NCBI RefSeq assembly: GCF_011074885.1
Contig: NC_054690.1
Span: 2,609,001-2,673,000, forward strand
Direction: 5' to 3'
From: Brettanomyces bruxellensis
Taxonomy: Eukaryota; Ascomycota; Pichiomycetes; Pichiales; Pichiaceae
Length of the DNA stretch: 64,000 bases
In this document: piece by piece, positions 1-9,759 of the stretch
Layout: each line of letters starts with the position of its first letter
Position numbering within the stretch: position 1 is the stretch's first letter
Made by a program: the position numbers and the translations under genes
Notes under the pieces: generated by a model
Told to the model about the DNA's origin: nothing
Databases searched by the model: none
The model's input: the letters and a program-made list of their open reading frames with translations, nothing else

Positions 1-863
1 TCGCCTTTAACTTACAAGAGATTTCGAAACTGTAATCAAGAGGTGATAATGCATTACAAGAAAGGGTGGTGAAATTGAGACTTTTAAGGGAACAAAAAAA
101 AATTAATAAGATAAAAAATTTTCAGTCCAAGTGCATTTAATTGTTCTTTTGCGACAATTTGCGTCAATCGTCTCATATATTGATAACATTTTGTATCTAC
201 TATATCAGTAACTTTTCGCTTTTCATGCTAATCGCATAATCAATAATATTGCATCACTTGAAGTGACATAGAAAGTACGGTGCCCAATACTATTATATAG
301 CATAATAAAGTACACTTTAACTTTATTCGGATATAAAGGTGAACGTTATGTCTACGTTTACAGAGGTGGCATTCCGCATCACTAAATATTATTATATGTC
401 GTTTTGGGCTTCCAGAAATAACTGCTTTCTCATCGCACCTAGATGTTTTCTCCATAAGAAATATGAAATTACTTCAAATATATTATGTGCCGATTTAATA
501 ACATTAGGCATGTCTGGTTCCAGTTTAGCATGAAAAACTAGTCAAACAAAAAAAAAGTTATATCGTAAATACATATATATATCCATGTGAATTAAGAATA
601 GAAAGAAAAAAAATAAATTGCATAGTTCTGCATAAATAAATTCTTCCTCGTTTTTTTTGGAGCAATGCTTTTTTCTTTCTCACATAAGCCAATACCAAGC
701 AGCACACTTATTTTTTTCCTGAGATATAATAAAAACCTCGTCCGCTCTTATTTTATTCCTTACATTTACGTAGTACTTAAACATAATATAACTTAGAGGG
801 CTTCACATTCTAATAGCATTCAATTATAGTTATATTATCAACTGAACACACAAAGCGCATATC
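1..863. other. Intergenic region upstream of VMA3
   Basis: AT-rich sequence with no convincing gene. The first 78 bases are open in frame 1 and end in TGA, so they could be the last codons of an upstream gene, but this is too short to identify. Two small open frames around 240-533 lie on opposite strands over the same bases and look like chance. Poly-T stretches at about 650-720 and AT-rich sequence before position 864 are typical of a yeast promoter for VMA3. Confidence 0.5.
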
Positions 864-1696
864 ATGTCTGATTTATGGTAAGTTTTTCATATTTGGTGCT
901 TCAGTTCATTGCTGATCCGAAGAGTAATTCTCAGATTAGTGTAGAACAGCAGGTCAGTTATTCAACAAGATATTTTCAATAGATATTATATTTCACAACT
1001 TGCTATTATTCCTCTCTCTATTCTATTTATGCTTTTCAAAGCAGCATGTCCTTTTTGTCAGTTTGTTGGATTTTGATTCAGGATTGGCACAGAAAGAATA
1101 CAATTCCGGCTTATGCAAGCTAGCTTTCGCCTGAATGTATATTCAATGGCCCAAAGCCCAGTTAGTGCTTTGCCAACTTTTTGCATTATGTTATTTAATT
1201 ATAGTTATACTAACTTTAAGAAAATAGCCCTGTTTACGCTCCCTTCTTTGGCTCCTTGGGATGTGCTGCCGCAATCATTTTCACATGTTTCGGTGCAGCA
1301 TATGGTACCGCTAAATCCGGTATCGGTATTTGTGCTACATGTGTTTTAAGACCAGACTTGATGATTAAGAACACTGTTCCAGTTATTATGGCAGGTATTA
1401 TTGCTATTTATGGTTTGGTCGTCTCTGTTCTTATTTCGTCGTCCTTGAAACAAGAGCAGGCTCTTTATACTGGTTTTATCCAGCTTGGTGCTGGTTTAGC
1501 AGTCGGATTGTCTGGTTTAGCTGCTGGTTTTGCCATTGGTATAGTTGGTGATGCTGGTGTTAGAGGTACAGCTCAGCAACCAAGATTGTTCGTTGGAATG
1601 ATTTTGATCTTGATTTTCGCTGAGGTTTTGGGTTTGTACGGTCTTATTGTCGCTTTGTTGATGAACTCCAGAGCCACACAGGATGTCGTTTGCTAA
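864..1696 (+). CDS. VMA3: V-type H+-ATPase proteolipid subunit c (Vma3), spliced
   Basis: Membrane c subunit of the vacuolar H+-ATPase. It forms the rotor ring of the V0 sector that carries protons into vacuole and endosomes. The main exon (1228-1696) reads PVYAPFFG...[14 protein letters not shown]...[13 protein letters not shown]...[10 protein letters not shown], nearly identical to yeast Vma3, with four hydrophobic helices and the proton-carrying Glu in helix 4 ([11 protein letters not shown]). No ATG of the right length lies in this exon. A five-codon first exon is at 864-877 (ATG TCT GAT TTA TG), followed by GTAAGT; the branch point TACTAAC is at 1208-1214 and the acceptor AG at 1226-1227. 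Joining 864-877 to 1228-1696 gives 160 aa, the length of S. cerevisiae Vma3, and recreates the Cys before PVYAPFF. The nearer AG at 1219-1220 would give a stop at once. The C-terminus RATQDVVC favours Vma3 over Vma11. Confidence 0.94.
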
Positions 1697-2195
1697 TTCT
1701 GAAGCTTCGGGTCAGCAAATGGAACATAGCATATAATTGTACCATTTTTCATTCCTAAATCACATTTTTTTTTTATTTTCCCATTTCTTAGTTTTCCTTT
1801 TTATTCGTTCTCTAAACTGATTTTAATCACCTACTTCACAATTTGCTTCATGTTTAAGCGTCCATCAAATTTGCCGAGTATGGAATACTTCGTGATGTTC
1901 TACTCTGTTCGTATGTATTAGTAAAGCGATATTTGAAATTAAGCAATTAAGAGCATTGGTTGATATATCTGGGTATCATTATATACATATTCTAAATGGC
2001 TTTACTGTCCTATTATACTCTTCTCCGAAATCAAGCACCCCCTTCTGTCAATGAAATCAGATGAGCGAAGTTCAAAAAAAAGTTTATTAAGCCCCTTGAT
2101 AATTTTTATAGTTTCAAGATTAAGATCTATTACTCCAAGCTTAATTCATACAAGATCTCTTTTAACAAGACGGTCAACATCTAAGTATATCAGAA
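1697..2195. other. Intergenic VMA3 3' end / PCC1 promoter
   Basis: AT-rich spacer between two genes in the same direction. It has T-rich tracts just after VMA3 (about 1763-1810) as expected for 3' end formation. I see no other gene. Confidence 0.5.
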
Positions 2196-2545
2196 ATGTC
2201 TATTAATGCAAGGCCATTTGATCGCACATTGTATGTTTCATCATTTACGTTGTTTGAACTTATTTCTTGCAATTAATTGATTACTAACCATTTATCTTTA
2301 GAGAGCTGGCTTTCCCCTTTTTAAGCAGTGAACAGGCGGTTATAGCGAAAAAATCATTGGAGCCCGATCCAATATTAAAACCGGAAGAGTTGGAAGCATT
2401 GTTTGAAGTTGATAACAATGTTTTGAAAATTATATTACGCTCGTCATCGGATAGAATGATACGAATAATTGCGAATAACTTTATGGACAATATTAAGACA
2501 GTGATAGAATGCCTTGAGAACTTTGATCCCGAAGCTCAACAGTGA
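2196..2545 (+). CDS. PCC1: EKC/KEOPS complex subunit Pcc1, spliced
   Basis: Small subunit of the EKC/KEOPS complex, which makes the t6A modification of ANN-decoding tRNAs and is linked to telomere upkeep and transcription. Exon 1 is 2196-2230, followed by GTATGT; the intron has a TTACTAAC branch point at about 2281-2287 and ends with AG at 2300-2301; exon 2 is 2302-2545. The joined protein is 92 aa (S. cerevisiae 88). It begins MSINARPFDRTLELAFPF and carries the family signature SLEPDPILKP, followed by the RSSSDRMIRI and DNIKTVIECL segments, matching the Pcc1 dimer fold. The splice recreates the TLEL motif found in S. cerevisiae Pcc1. Transcribed towards INO1 (convergent, 215-bp gap). S. cerevisiae PCC1 is also intron-containing. 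Confidence 0.9.
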
Positions 2546-2760
2546 TCTTGTGAAAAACTGTAAAAATTGGTCTAAAGGTTTATGTTTCTGTTCCATTTTG
2601 TCAATCTCTTTTTTGTACGGAGTAGGCAAGATGTCTATGTCTTTTGCTAATAATAGTTATATTGTAAAATAAATTGATAATAATGCGAACTCAAATAGCT
2701 AAATAAAATATAAAGAAACTTACAATCACAAAGAAAATGTTATTTGGTGTCGAAAGATGT

Positions 2761-4335
2761 TTAGTTTAGTCTCTCCTCAAACCTAAGTTCATTCAAAGGT
2801 TCTAAGCCAATTAGTAGTCTCAAAAGATTGTCAATCCCCAAGCGTTGTTTATTCAAACTGTTGACTGCTTTGAAACCTTTTCTAGTTAATGGGGCTTTAA
2901 GCCAATAACTCAAAAAGCCCAGAACATTATTGAGGTGCTCGTAATTTTCCGCTCCCTCTTTCTTGTAGGTAACCCTTGACAAGAATTCAGTCATAATCAA
3001 TAGGTCAAGAATGATCGGTGCAGCCAAAAGGGAGTCCTCGCAAACATTATGAATGGAGACCTTATTATGGCCTCCTAACATTAGTTCAGAGTAATATTCA
3101 TCCATTGCAACTTTATCATCACCCACAGCCGGGATATACTTTATGACAATGCAATGGTCAATTTTTGAACCAACGTCCTTGTTGTACAAATACTTATTAG
3201 AATCGATGGCATCATCAACGACCGATGATTTAGATATTTCCTTGGACCTAAATTGCTTCGCCGATGATAGATTGTAGCCGTCGTTGTTTCCTAAATGATT
3301 GTACGAAGCAATTGACACGGGTCTGATACCTGCATCCACCAAAAATGCAGCTAGAACAGACTTGAATTTAGTCTGTCCGGTTTTAAGATCATCGCCGCCA
3401 ATAAATGATTGCGATTTCTCTGCGAGTTCAATAACACCCGGAACAAATGTATTCTGTGGGGAACCATTAATGTATGGAGCTTTCTCTAGGATAGACGCAA
3501 CAGCAAAAATTGTGCTTGGGGAGACTTCTTCCTCGTCTTCCTTTATTGCCTTCAAAAGATTATCAGCTGTATCATTTACTCCTGGAATAATGGAAGAGTA
3601 TCTTTCGGTATTTGCTGTCCACAATACGATAACCTCTTCCAATTTATTTTTCTCTTTGAACTCCCGAATATCTCTCCTGATATGGTCAACATGTTTCCAC
3701 TTTTCTCGGGTAGAAATTTCACCGTCCAAATTGATTCTGTTAATACAATTGTTGGCTCTGTGCTCTTGGTTTGCGGCAATGAAATCTGGATAATAAATAG
3801 AGGGAAGAGGTTTAATAGATTCAAGTTTAGCATATAACTTTTTTTGTAAGTCATATTCGAGAACGTGGGATCTTCTAACCGCTTCTTTCATGTCTGCTTT
3901 ATTGATATCCCATCCAGACACGATTAAGTCGTCGGGATTCACCATTGGAAGTAGCGCATTAAATGGAGCATAGATATCATTCCCATTATTGTCGATGCCA
4001 AGTTTAATGGTGGCACTTTGAGTAACTGAGCCATAGTAGTTTGCTGATATCGGGCCTCTCTTAGTGTTGAAAACGAGCTTTTCCCGATTAGCAAGGATTG
4101 CAGAGATTAATGTCGAACCATTGTTACCACCTAATCCAACAAGCATTACACCTATTTTTGGAACCCGTAAATCTACTTTGAACTGATAATCCTCCTGAGT
4201 TGGTCTCACAACATACTCCCCATTATTTTCTTTGACAAAAGCGTTATGGTACGTATATTTTGTTAATAAAGAAGACTCTATGTATTGAGTTCTTTCGGTA
4301 ACAACTTTAACTTTGGGAACGTAATTAGTAGTCAT
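2761..4335 (-). CDS. INO1: Inositol-3-phosphate synthase
   Basis: Converts glucose-6-phosphate to myo-inositol-3-phosphate with NAD, the first and rate-limiting step of inositol synthesis for phosphatidylinositol. 524 aa, close to S. cerevisiae Ino1 (533). Visible motifs are the NAD-binding GLGGNNGS at residues 67-74, [37 protein letters not shown] and [12 protein letters not shown], all hallmarks of the family. The ATG at 4335 is followed by [10 protein letters not shown], as expected for the N-terminus. It is divergent from CNL1 across a 1.2-kb region that holds a UAS-INO core (see 4508-4515), so Ino2/Ino4-type control is plausible. Confidence 0.97.
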   Translation of the reverse strand: MTTNYVPKVKVVTERTQYIESSLLTKYTYHNAFVKENNGEYVVRPTQEDYQFKVDLRVPKIGVMLVGLGGNNGSTLISAILANREKLVFNTKRGPISANYYGSVTQSATIKLGIDNNGNDIYAPFNALLPMVNPDDLIVSGWDINKADMKEAVRRSHVLEYDLQKKLYAKLESIKPLPSIYYPDFIAANQEHRANNCINRINLDGEISTREKWKHVDHIRRDIREFKEKNKLEEVIVLWTANTERYSSIIPGVNDTADNLLKAIKEDEEEVSPSTIFAVASILEKAPYINGSPQNTFVPGVIELAEKSQSFIGGDDLKTGQTKFKSVLAAFLVDAGIRPVSIASYNHLGNNDGYNLSSAKQFRSKEISKSSVVDDAIDSNKYLYNKDVGSKIDHCIVIKYIPAVGDDKVAMDEYYSELMLGGHNKVSIHNVCEDSLLAAPIILDLLIMTEFLSRVTYKKEGAENYEHLNNVLGFLSYWLKAPLTRKGFKAVNSLNKQRLGIDNLLRLLIGLEPLNELRFEERLN

Positions 4336-4507
4336 TGTTCTATTTATTTAAACTAATCCTTGGTACTCAATAATAAAATAGAATAATGTATATACTGAGA
4401 ATGTTTCAATTAGTAGTTTAACAAACTAAGGTTAATTATACAACTTATATATGGGCTAAATTGCAACATGTTTTACTTGTCATCATTTAAAATTAGATTT
4501 TCATATG

Positions 4508-4515
4508 CATGTGAA
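4508..4515 (+). promoter_or_regulatory. UAS-INO (ICRE) core upstream of INO1
   Basis: The sequence CATGTGAA matches the first eight bases of the yeast inositol/choline-responsive element CATGTGAAAT, bound by the bHLH pair Ino2/Ino4. It lies 173 bp upstream of the INO1 ATG, a normal promoter distance. A weaker CATGTT lies nearby at about 4467. Function is inferred from the motif and the gene next to it. Confidence 0.6.
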
Positions 4516-4693
4516 GGTGTTATGTAAGAGGCTCGTTTTGTTCAACAAATGTTATTACTAAAAAAGAGGTCTCAACATAATTATTATAAAGGACGAAAGG
4601 AAGAAGAAGAAAGCAAAACATTGAAAATTACTTTTGGAATGGTAGCGGATTCGGTAAACCCACCGAGATTGCGGAATTTTAATTGGCTGAATA

Positions 4694-4700
4694 TTACCCG
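4694..4700 (+). promoter_or_regulatory. Reb1-like site TTACCCG
   Basis: Exact match to the core of the yeast general regulatory factor Reb1 (TTACCCG), in the middle of the INO1/CNL1 divergent region. A seven-base match can arise by chance. Confidence 0.3.
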
Positions 4701-5505
4701 ATTCGCTCTCTTCGCCGCGGGGTAACTTTTAATCCTTAATCCAGATTTCTAGTTTCCATAGCAGCGAACTTGGCGCTGAATCATGCATAAATTTGTATTT
4801 CCGTTTCTAAGGATACGTGTTCCTTCAAAAACGGAATCCTATAGCTGAAAAGGTTATTTGGCCAATTATTTGACTTCTTCGCTGTGACCACTAGAGTACG
4901 TTTATATCTATTTCCTTGAAGCAGATGGCATGCCAAAATATCCTGCTTTGAGGCTGCAATTTTGTTTATCCTTTCAATCACATGCGAAATGTTTTAATAA
5001 AATAAGACTTTGGCATTTTTTGTTGGCAGCCTATCAATTGAATTGTGCCACTTTTGACCCGATGGATTTTCTAAAAGTTGGAGGAGCTGATCAATTTTAT
5101 TGAATTTCTGCCACTGGGCCCTGATTGCATGCGTAGGGTAGGCGATTACCCTAAAATAAATTTATTTCTTGGTTAAATAGTTAAAATATACAGGAAATTG
5201 CTTCTAATATACCTGTTCAATTGGTTCGTGTATTACTTATTTTTTACGTGATATGTACTGATCAGCATATATATTATTTCAACTGCCATTTTAATTTTAT
5301 TTAAAGGAATATGTTACAATTGCTATTTTCATATTGGCACTTTATTGCCTTTCCAGCATTACTCTTTTTTTTACTTTTATAACATATATATGTATACATT
5401 TTTTGTATGCGTTAACAAGTTCGGATTTAGAAATACCAGTTTTGGGTAATTAAATTTTATAAAATTTGTTTCAGCCTTTATTTATTTATAGCCGCATTAA
5501 AATAC

Positions 5506-6156
5506 ATGCACCAATTTCTTGTTTATTATTCAGTGTATGACTTTGCATTAAAACTCGAATCCTACAGATCGATTACTTTAATGGATGATCATATAACGGG
5601 TGACAGTGACTCTCGAGCAGAATTAAATTCATACTCGGAATCCGAGGCCGGAACTCTTAATGCTCATGTCCCAAATGACGCAAGTACACTAACGTTATCA
5701 CATGAACAAAATATAAATGATGAAGGTGTAACCTCTAATAGAACTAGTAGTTACAGTGGTGGCTATATGGGAATAACCGAGACCAATCATGATAATTGTG
5801 ATGGTACTGAAAGTTCTGAAAATCAAATTGTGAACAATGATGAAGACGATCCATTACATATAAGACAGCTTGCGCTAAACTTTGATTATCTCATGTACAA
5901 AATACGTGACCATACGTTTGTATTATCTGACGCAGTGGTTAGAAATGTTGATTATGCAAAACGGCAGCAGGAAGTTGAACTTTCAAAGATAAGCCGTCGA
6001 ATACGTGAGGCAAGAAGACTTATTGAAGAGTGTAAGAGAACAAATATGGAGATCGATAAATTGGAACAATTTAAATTGTTGACACGAGATTTTAAGCAAA
6101 GACTTGAAGAGGTAAATAAACGGATGAATACCCATAACAAGAAGTACAGGAAATAG
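5506..6156 (+). CDS. CNL1: BLOC-1 subunit Cnl1-like protein
   Basis: Probable Cnl1/BLOC1S4-like subunit of the BLOC-1 complex, which acts on endosomes with the Rab5-GAP Msb3. The C-terminal ~90 residues (LHIRQLALNFDYLMYKIRD onwards) resemble Cnl1: a short conserved helix followed by a charged coiled coil. The N-terminal half is acidic and Ser/Asn-rich and looks disordered. The open frame gives 216 aa from the ATG at 5506, but a second in-frame ATG at 5581 (MDDHITGDSDS) gives a more typical soluble N-terminus. S. cerevisiae Cnl1 is only ~122 aa. The family call rests on the C-terminal segment alone. Confidence 0.55.
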   Translation: MHQFLVYYSVYDFALKLESYRSITLMDDHITGDSDSRAELNSYSESEAGTLNAHVPNDASTLTLSHEQNINDEGVTSNRTSSYSGGYMGITETNHDNCDGTESSENQIVNNDEDDPLHIRQLALNFDYLMYKIRDHTFVLSDAVVRNVDYAKRQQEVELSKISRRIREARRLIEECKRTNMEIDKLEQFKLLTRDFKQRLEEVNKRMNTHNKKYRK

Positions 6157-6297
6157 TATTTTGAGGAATTCACTATCATACGAACTAACTTGCGCTTATC
6201 CCTCGTTAAATGTATATACAACTTTTACAGCGGTTTCTTCGAAATTTAAGTATGTTCCCGACATATAGTATTATTATACAAAATTAGAATTCATGTA

Positions 6298-9200
6298 TTA
6301 TAGATCTCGTTGTTGCTGTAATATTCGGTCCTTGATAAATCTCTCTTGAATTTTTCTCCGTTTACGCGCTTCTAATCTATGCTTCAGGCGAATTATTGCT
6401 AACACAGCAAGGGCTCCCCCTGCAAATGTCCTCGACTTTTTAGAAATCAGTGGTAATTTGGTAGCATTACGATCCAATTCATCTGGCTTTTGTTCCAATG
6501 TCGCTTTTAAAAGTGAAATATTTTTATCGATTGTCACATTTTTACTTCTAAGTTCTCTCTCAAGATATTCGTTCGCAAATTTCAGATCAGCAGCAAGGTT
6601 CTTTAGATCTTGAAGTTTCAATCGGTATAAATCTCTCTGTGATTCTAATAAATTGACCCTTGCTTCCATCAATGGGATATCAATATTATTTTGGTTGCTA
6701 TCGTGCGTCGGAGTTCTTGGCGTTGGCGGGTAATCCTTTTCAACTCTCGCACTTTTTATTCTCTTACTCTTATTAAGCTGTTCCTGTAATTTCTCCTCCT
6801 CTTGCAATAACATTCCTTCACGGACCTTGAGCATTTGAAGCTTATCAGTTGCTTCTTCCAAATTTTGTTCTATTTGCTTTTTGTTTGCTCTCTCCTTACT
6901 GAATCGATCTAGAAGTTCATTCTTCATATTATTGTAATCGTTTATGAGTTTCTTAATTTCTTCATTCTTATCCTGTATTTTTTCTTGCAAGACAGATTTA
7001 CTGGATTTCTGAAGGTTGCGAGCCATCTTTAAATCATCCTGTAACTTTTCATTCTTAATCATCGCACTTTTCTGGTTCGATTCTAATTCATTCATACTCT
7101 TGGCTAATGATTTCTTTTCCTGAATTAATCTTTCCAATCTCTCTTTATGTTCTTCCAACTCATCTGTACTCTTTTTTAAACTCGATTTGAGAGATCTGTT
7201 CTCAGTACTAACTTCAGAAATCTGATCACGTAAACGTTCAAGTTCATTCATTTCAGAATCTGTTTCCAGATTTTTGGAGTGCAATAACTCGAGACGCCTT
7301 TGAAACGAATTCTTAGAAATTCTAAGATCCTCAATTTTGACTCTCAAATCATCATTATCTTTTTCGAGCTTGTTTCGCTTTTCAGCAAAGCTCTTAGCTT
7401 CCTTTTCGGCGATTTTAATGCTATCTCTTAGTCTGTCTGCCTCGCTCTTAGAAATCGAAGATGAAAGCTCTTCTCGTAACTTTTTTATCTCATCTGATTT
7501 GAACTCAATATCCCTTCGAAGCTGCTTTTCCATCACTCGGCTATTATCCTTGTACGTAGAATATTCTTCGGCCAACAGCTCGTTTTGAGAAGACAGTTTA
7601 CCATATTCTTCGGATAACCTCATGAAGTCATGCTGAAGTTTATCATAATTATCAGGATTAATCACATGTTCGTTTTTTAATGTATTATATTTTCTTTGTA
7701 AACCCTCGTATTCCTCGACCAACTCTGATTTCTGGTCTCTGAGATCGGAAATGGCATTCAATAAATCCGTTTCCTTATTCTGATATTGGTCGCTGATTGC
7801 ATCTAGTTCTTCACGGTGCTTTTTCTTTTCGTTTTCCCGACTGAGTTGTAATTTTTCTAACTCTGCTCTTGCCTTTTCCAAATATAATTCTGTATGGTCA
7901 TTTACATCTTCATGAGAGGTTAATTTCTTGATATGGCTGTCCTTTTGAATAAGTTCTTCCTTTAAATTATCCATCTCGTCCTGAAGGCTTTGGTATCGCT
8001 GACTCAACTTTTTTAAGTTATCATATAAGTCCTGCCTGTCTGCCTCAATGTCCTTGACATAATCATCTTTGTAATGTTCCTGCGCCTTTTCTAGAGCTTT
8101 CTGCATTTCATTAAGTTTATGTCTAAGAGAGTCCTTCTCCTCCACAGTTTTATTTGCTTTGCTATAGACATTTTTCACTTCATTTCTTAGAATATCGGCG
8201 ACCTCTTCCTTATGCTGCTTAAGCGCATCTATTGAGTGTACAAGCTCTTGATTGCGCAATTTTACATCAGATGTTTCAGCCTCGATATCTTTTAACTTTT
8301 TGCTCAAAGTATCTATTTTACGGCTGTCTTTTTCGATAGTATGCTTCAACTCATCATTTTCCTGGGATAACTTTCTTAGTTGGTCGTTTAGCTTATCCTC
8401 ATGATTAATAGTTGAAGGGTGTTTTATTTCATTTTGAGCGTCATTTAATTTCTGCTTCATTTCATTAAGTTCATGCTCCAGTTTGTGATTGACTTCTCTC
8501 ACAGAATCAGCTTCTTCCTCGGCATTTGTTAATTCTATTTCTAACTCGCTTATTCTATCCTCCTTATCAATTGATGTATCTGATTTGTGATCTAACTGAG
8601 CCTTCATATCTTCGAGTTGCCATTTCATGTCAGAAACCTTGTTCTCTAGATTTTGGTTATTACTTTCAAACTCTTCGTTAGTTTTCTGCATCACATCCAG
8701 ATCCCGCTTAGCATCCGACAATCGATCTTCAAGCTCGTTCACTTTAGATTCATAAGCATTTCGAATCTTCTCAATTTCTCCATCATTTTTATGAGGTTCC
8801 TGCTTCTTTTCTTGCTTTATTATAGAAATTTCCTCTTCCAAATGAGCTAACTCTTTGCTAAGCTTTACATTTCTACTAATCAAATCCTTCTTATCATGGG
8901 GAAGGCCTTGTAAACTTTTCTTCAAACTCACAAGTTCCACTCTAAGGTTAAAGTTATCAGATCGTAGTCGTTGCAGTTCACCAGACTGCTTTTTAACTAA
9001 TGTAGCTCTATCCCCGACCAACTCTGCTCTGGTTAAATTAGAAGCATCATCGTGTAAAGTATCGTCTAAACTTGTATTTTCATCTATTGATGAACCATCT
9101 GAAAAGATATCTGTTCCACGGTATATTCTAGAATGATTAGGTCCATCACCTAAGAATGCAAACGAGGAGCTTGTTCCGTCATCATTCGCGATACTTGTAA

Positions 9201-9369
9201 ATGTTGAATCAGAATCCAAATTATCTTGTTGAGTAGACTTTGAAGCAGCTTCCCTATTCAACAGCCCGACATTTTTATTTCCAGTCCCGATGGGTGTAAA
9301 CTCAGCGGTTTTTGGTTTCTCGTCGCTTTTCACTGGAGTACGTATAAGCTGTTTATGTGAACTAAACAT
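6298..9369 (-). CDS. SPC110: Spindle pole body coiled-coil protein, Spc110/Pcp1-like
   Basis: 1023-residue protein, almost all heptad-repeat coiled coil from about residue 110 to 930. Near the start of the coil it has LRSDNFNLRVELVSLKKSL, a CM1-type segment of the kind that binds gamma-tubulin complexes. The N-terminus is Ser/Thr/Asp-rich, and TPVK and TPIG fit Cdk-type sites. The C-terminus (about 985-1023, AVLAIIRLKHRLEARKRRK) is a basic amphipathic stretch like the calmodulin-binding/PACT tail of Spc110 and Pcp1. This head-rod-tail order and length (S. cerevisiae 944 aa) support the inner-plaque receptor for the gamma-tubulin small complex. Coiled coils align easily by chance, so the call rests on the two end motifs; Spc72/Mto1-type proteins are the alternative. 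Confidence 0.65.
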   Translation of the reverse strand: MFSSHKQLIRTPVKSDEKPKTAEFTPIGTGNKNVGLLNREAASKSTQQDNLDSDSTFTSIANDDGTSSSFAFLGDGPNHSRIYRGTDIFSDGSSIDENTSLDDTLHDDASNLTRAELVGDRATLVKKQSGELQRLRSDNFNLRVELVSLKKSLQGLPHDKKDLISRNVKLSKELAHLEEEISIIKQEKKQEPHKNDGEIEKIRNAYESKVNELEDRLSDAKRDLDVMQKTNEEFESNNQNLENKVSDMKWQLEDMKAQLDHKSDTSIDKEDRISELEIELTNAEEEADSVREVNHKLEHELNEMKQKLNDAQNEIKHPSTINHEDKLNDQLRKLSQENDELKHTIEKDSRKIDTLSKKLKDIEAETSDVKLRNQELVHSIDALKQHKEEVADILRNEVKNVYSKANKTVEEKDSLRHKLNEMQKALEKAQEHYKDDYVKDIEADRQDLYDNLKKLSQRYQSLQDEMDNLKEELIQKDSHIKKLTSHEDVNDHTELYLEKARAELEKLQLSRENEKKKHREELDAISDQYQNKETDLLNAISDLRDQKSELVEEYEGLQRKYNTLKNEHVINPDNYDKLQHDFMRLSEEYGKLSSQNELLAEEYSTYKDNSRVMEKQLRRDIEFKSDEIKKLREELSSSISKSEADRLRDSIKIAEKEAKSFAEKRNKLEKDNDDLRVKIEDLRISKNSFQRRLELLHSKNLETDSEMNELERLRDQISEVSTENRSLKSSLKKSTDELEEHKERLERLIQEKKSLAKSMNELESNQKSAMIKNEKLQDDLKMARNLQKSSKSVLQEKIQDKNEEIKKLINDYNNMKNELLDRFSKERANKKQIEQNLEEATDKLQMLKVREGMLLQEEEKLQEQLNKSKRIKSARVEKDYPPTPRTPTHDSNQNNIDIPLMEARVNLLESQRDLYRLKLQDLKNLAADLKFANEYLERELRSKNVTIDKNISLLKATLEQKPDELDRNATKLPLISKKSRTFAGGALAVLAIIRLKHRLEARKRRKIQERFIKDRILQQQRDL

Positions 9370-9759
9370 TATTTCACCGGACGCGATTCGACTTAATAAT
9401 AAATGATAAATTTCTCCCTCTTTCTTTATAATTATTCTTCGATCAAAATTCCTGGTTATATTATGATAAAGTTGTGAAGATAAATATATGTTATTGAAAA
9501 TGTTACGAAATGCTTAGGATAAACCAAGCTTTTGCAAGTAAAAGTGATGGAACAAGAGTCGTGTTAAAGCTTGTGTTTACTTTTTTTGAATCAAAATTAA
9601 GCGCACAAAAAAAAAGGTGCGCACCAACCCTGGCGCGTCTAAAGAAGATCCAAAATGGGGAAGTGAAAACATTTGTTACATTTCTAATGAAATCAAACTG
9701 GACCTACGTAAACTATACAAATACTAATCTTTCATTAACTTTTCTAACGTAATTCATAG
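9370..9759. other. Promoter region of SPC110-like gene, downstream of TRP4
   Basis: Spacer between the 5' end of the spindle-pole gene and the 3' end of TRP4. It holds the palindrome GGTGCGCACC (about 9615-9624) and GGCGCGTC just after it. The plus-strand open frame at 9510-9752 has no recognisable protein. Confidence 0.45.
9632..9638 (-). promoter_or_regulatory. MCB-like element upstream of SPC110-like gene
   Basis: GGCGCGT on the plus strand reads ACGCGCC on the gene strand and holds the ACGCG core of the MluI cell-cycle box, about 265 bp upstream of the ATG. Spindle-pole duplication genes of yeast, including S. cerevisiae SPC110, are expressed in late G1 through MBF. One imperfect site is weak evidence. 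Confidence 0.35.

Larger units (their letters stand above)
4336..5505. other. Long divergent promoter region INO1 / CNL1
   Basis: About 1.2 kb without a convincing gene. It holds a CATGTGAA UAS-INO-like site (4508-4515), a TTACCCG Reb1-like site (4694-4700) in a short GC-richer block (about 4650-4730), and AT-rich flanks. A 66-codon open frame on the minus strand (4781-4981) shows no recognisable protein and is judged chance. Confidence 0.5.

Noticed and set aside
1..78. Open frame at the left edge as the end of an upstream gene
   Set aside because: Only 25 codons before a stop, with no recognisable motif; expected by chance in AT-rich DNA.
240..533. Two overlapping small open frames on opposite strands
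   Set aside because: They shadow each other, have no known features and lie in a promoter-like region.
4781..4981. 66-codon minus-strand frame upstream of INO1
   Set aside because: No family features, within a regulatory spacer.
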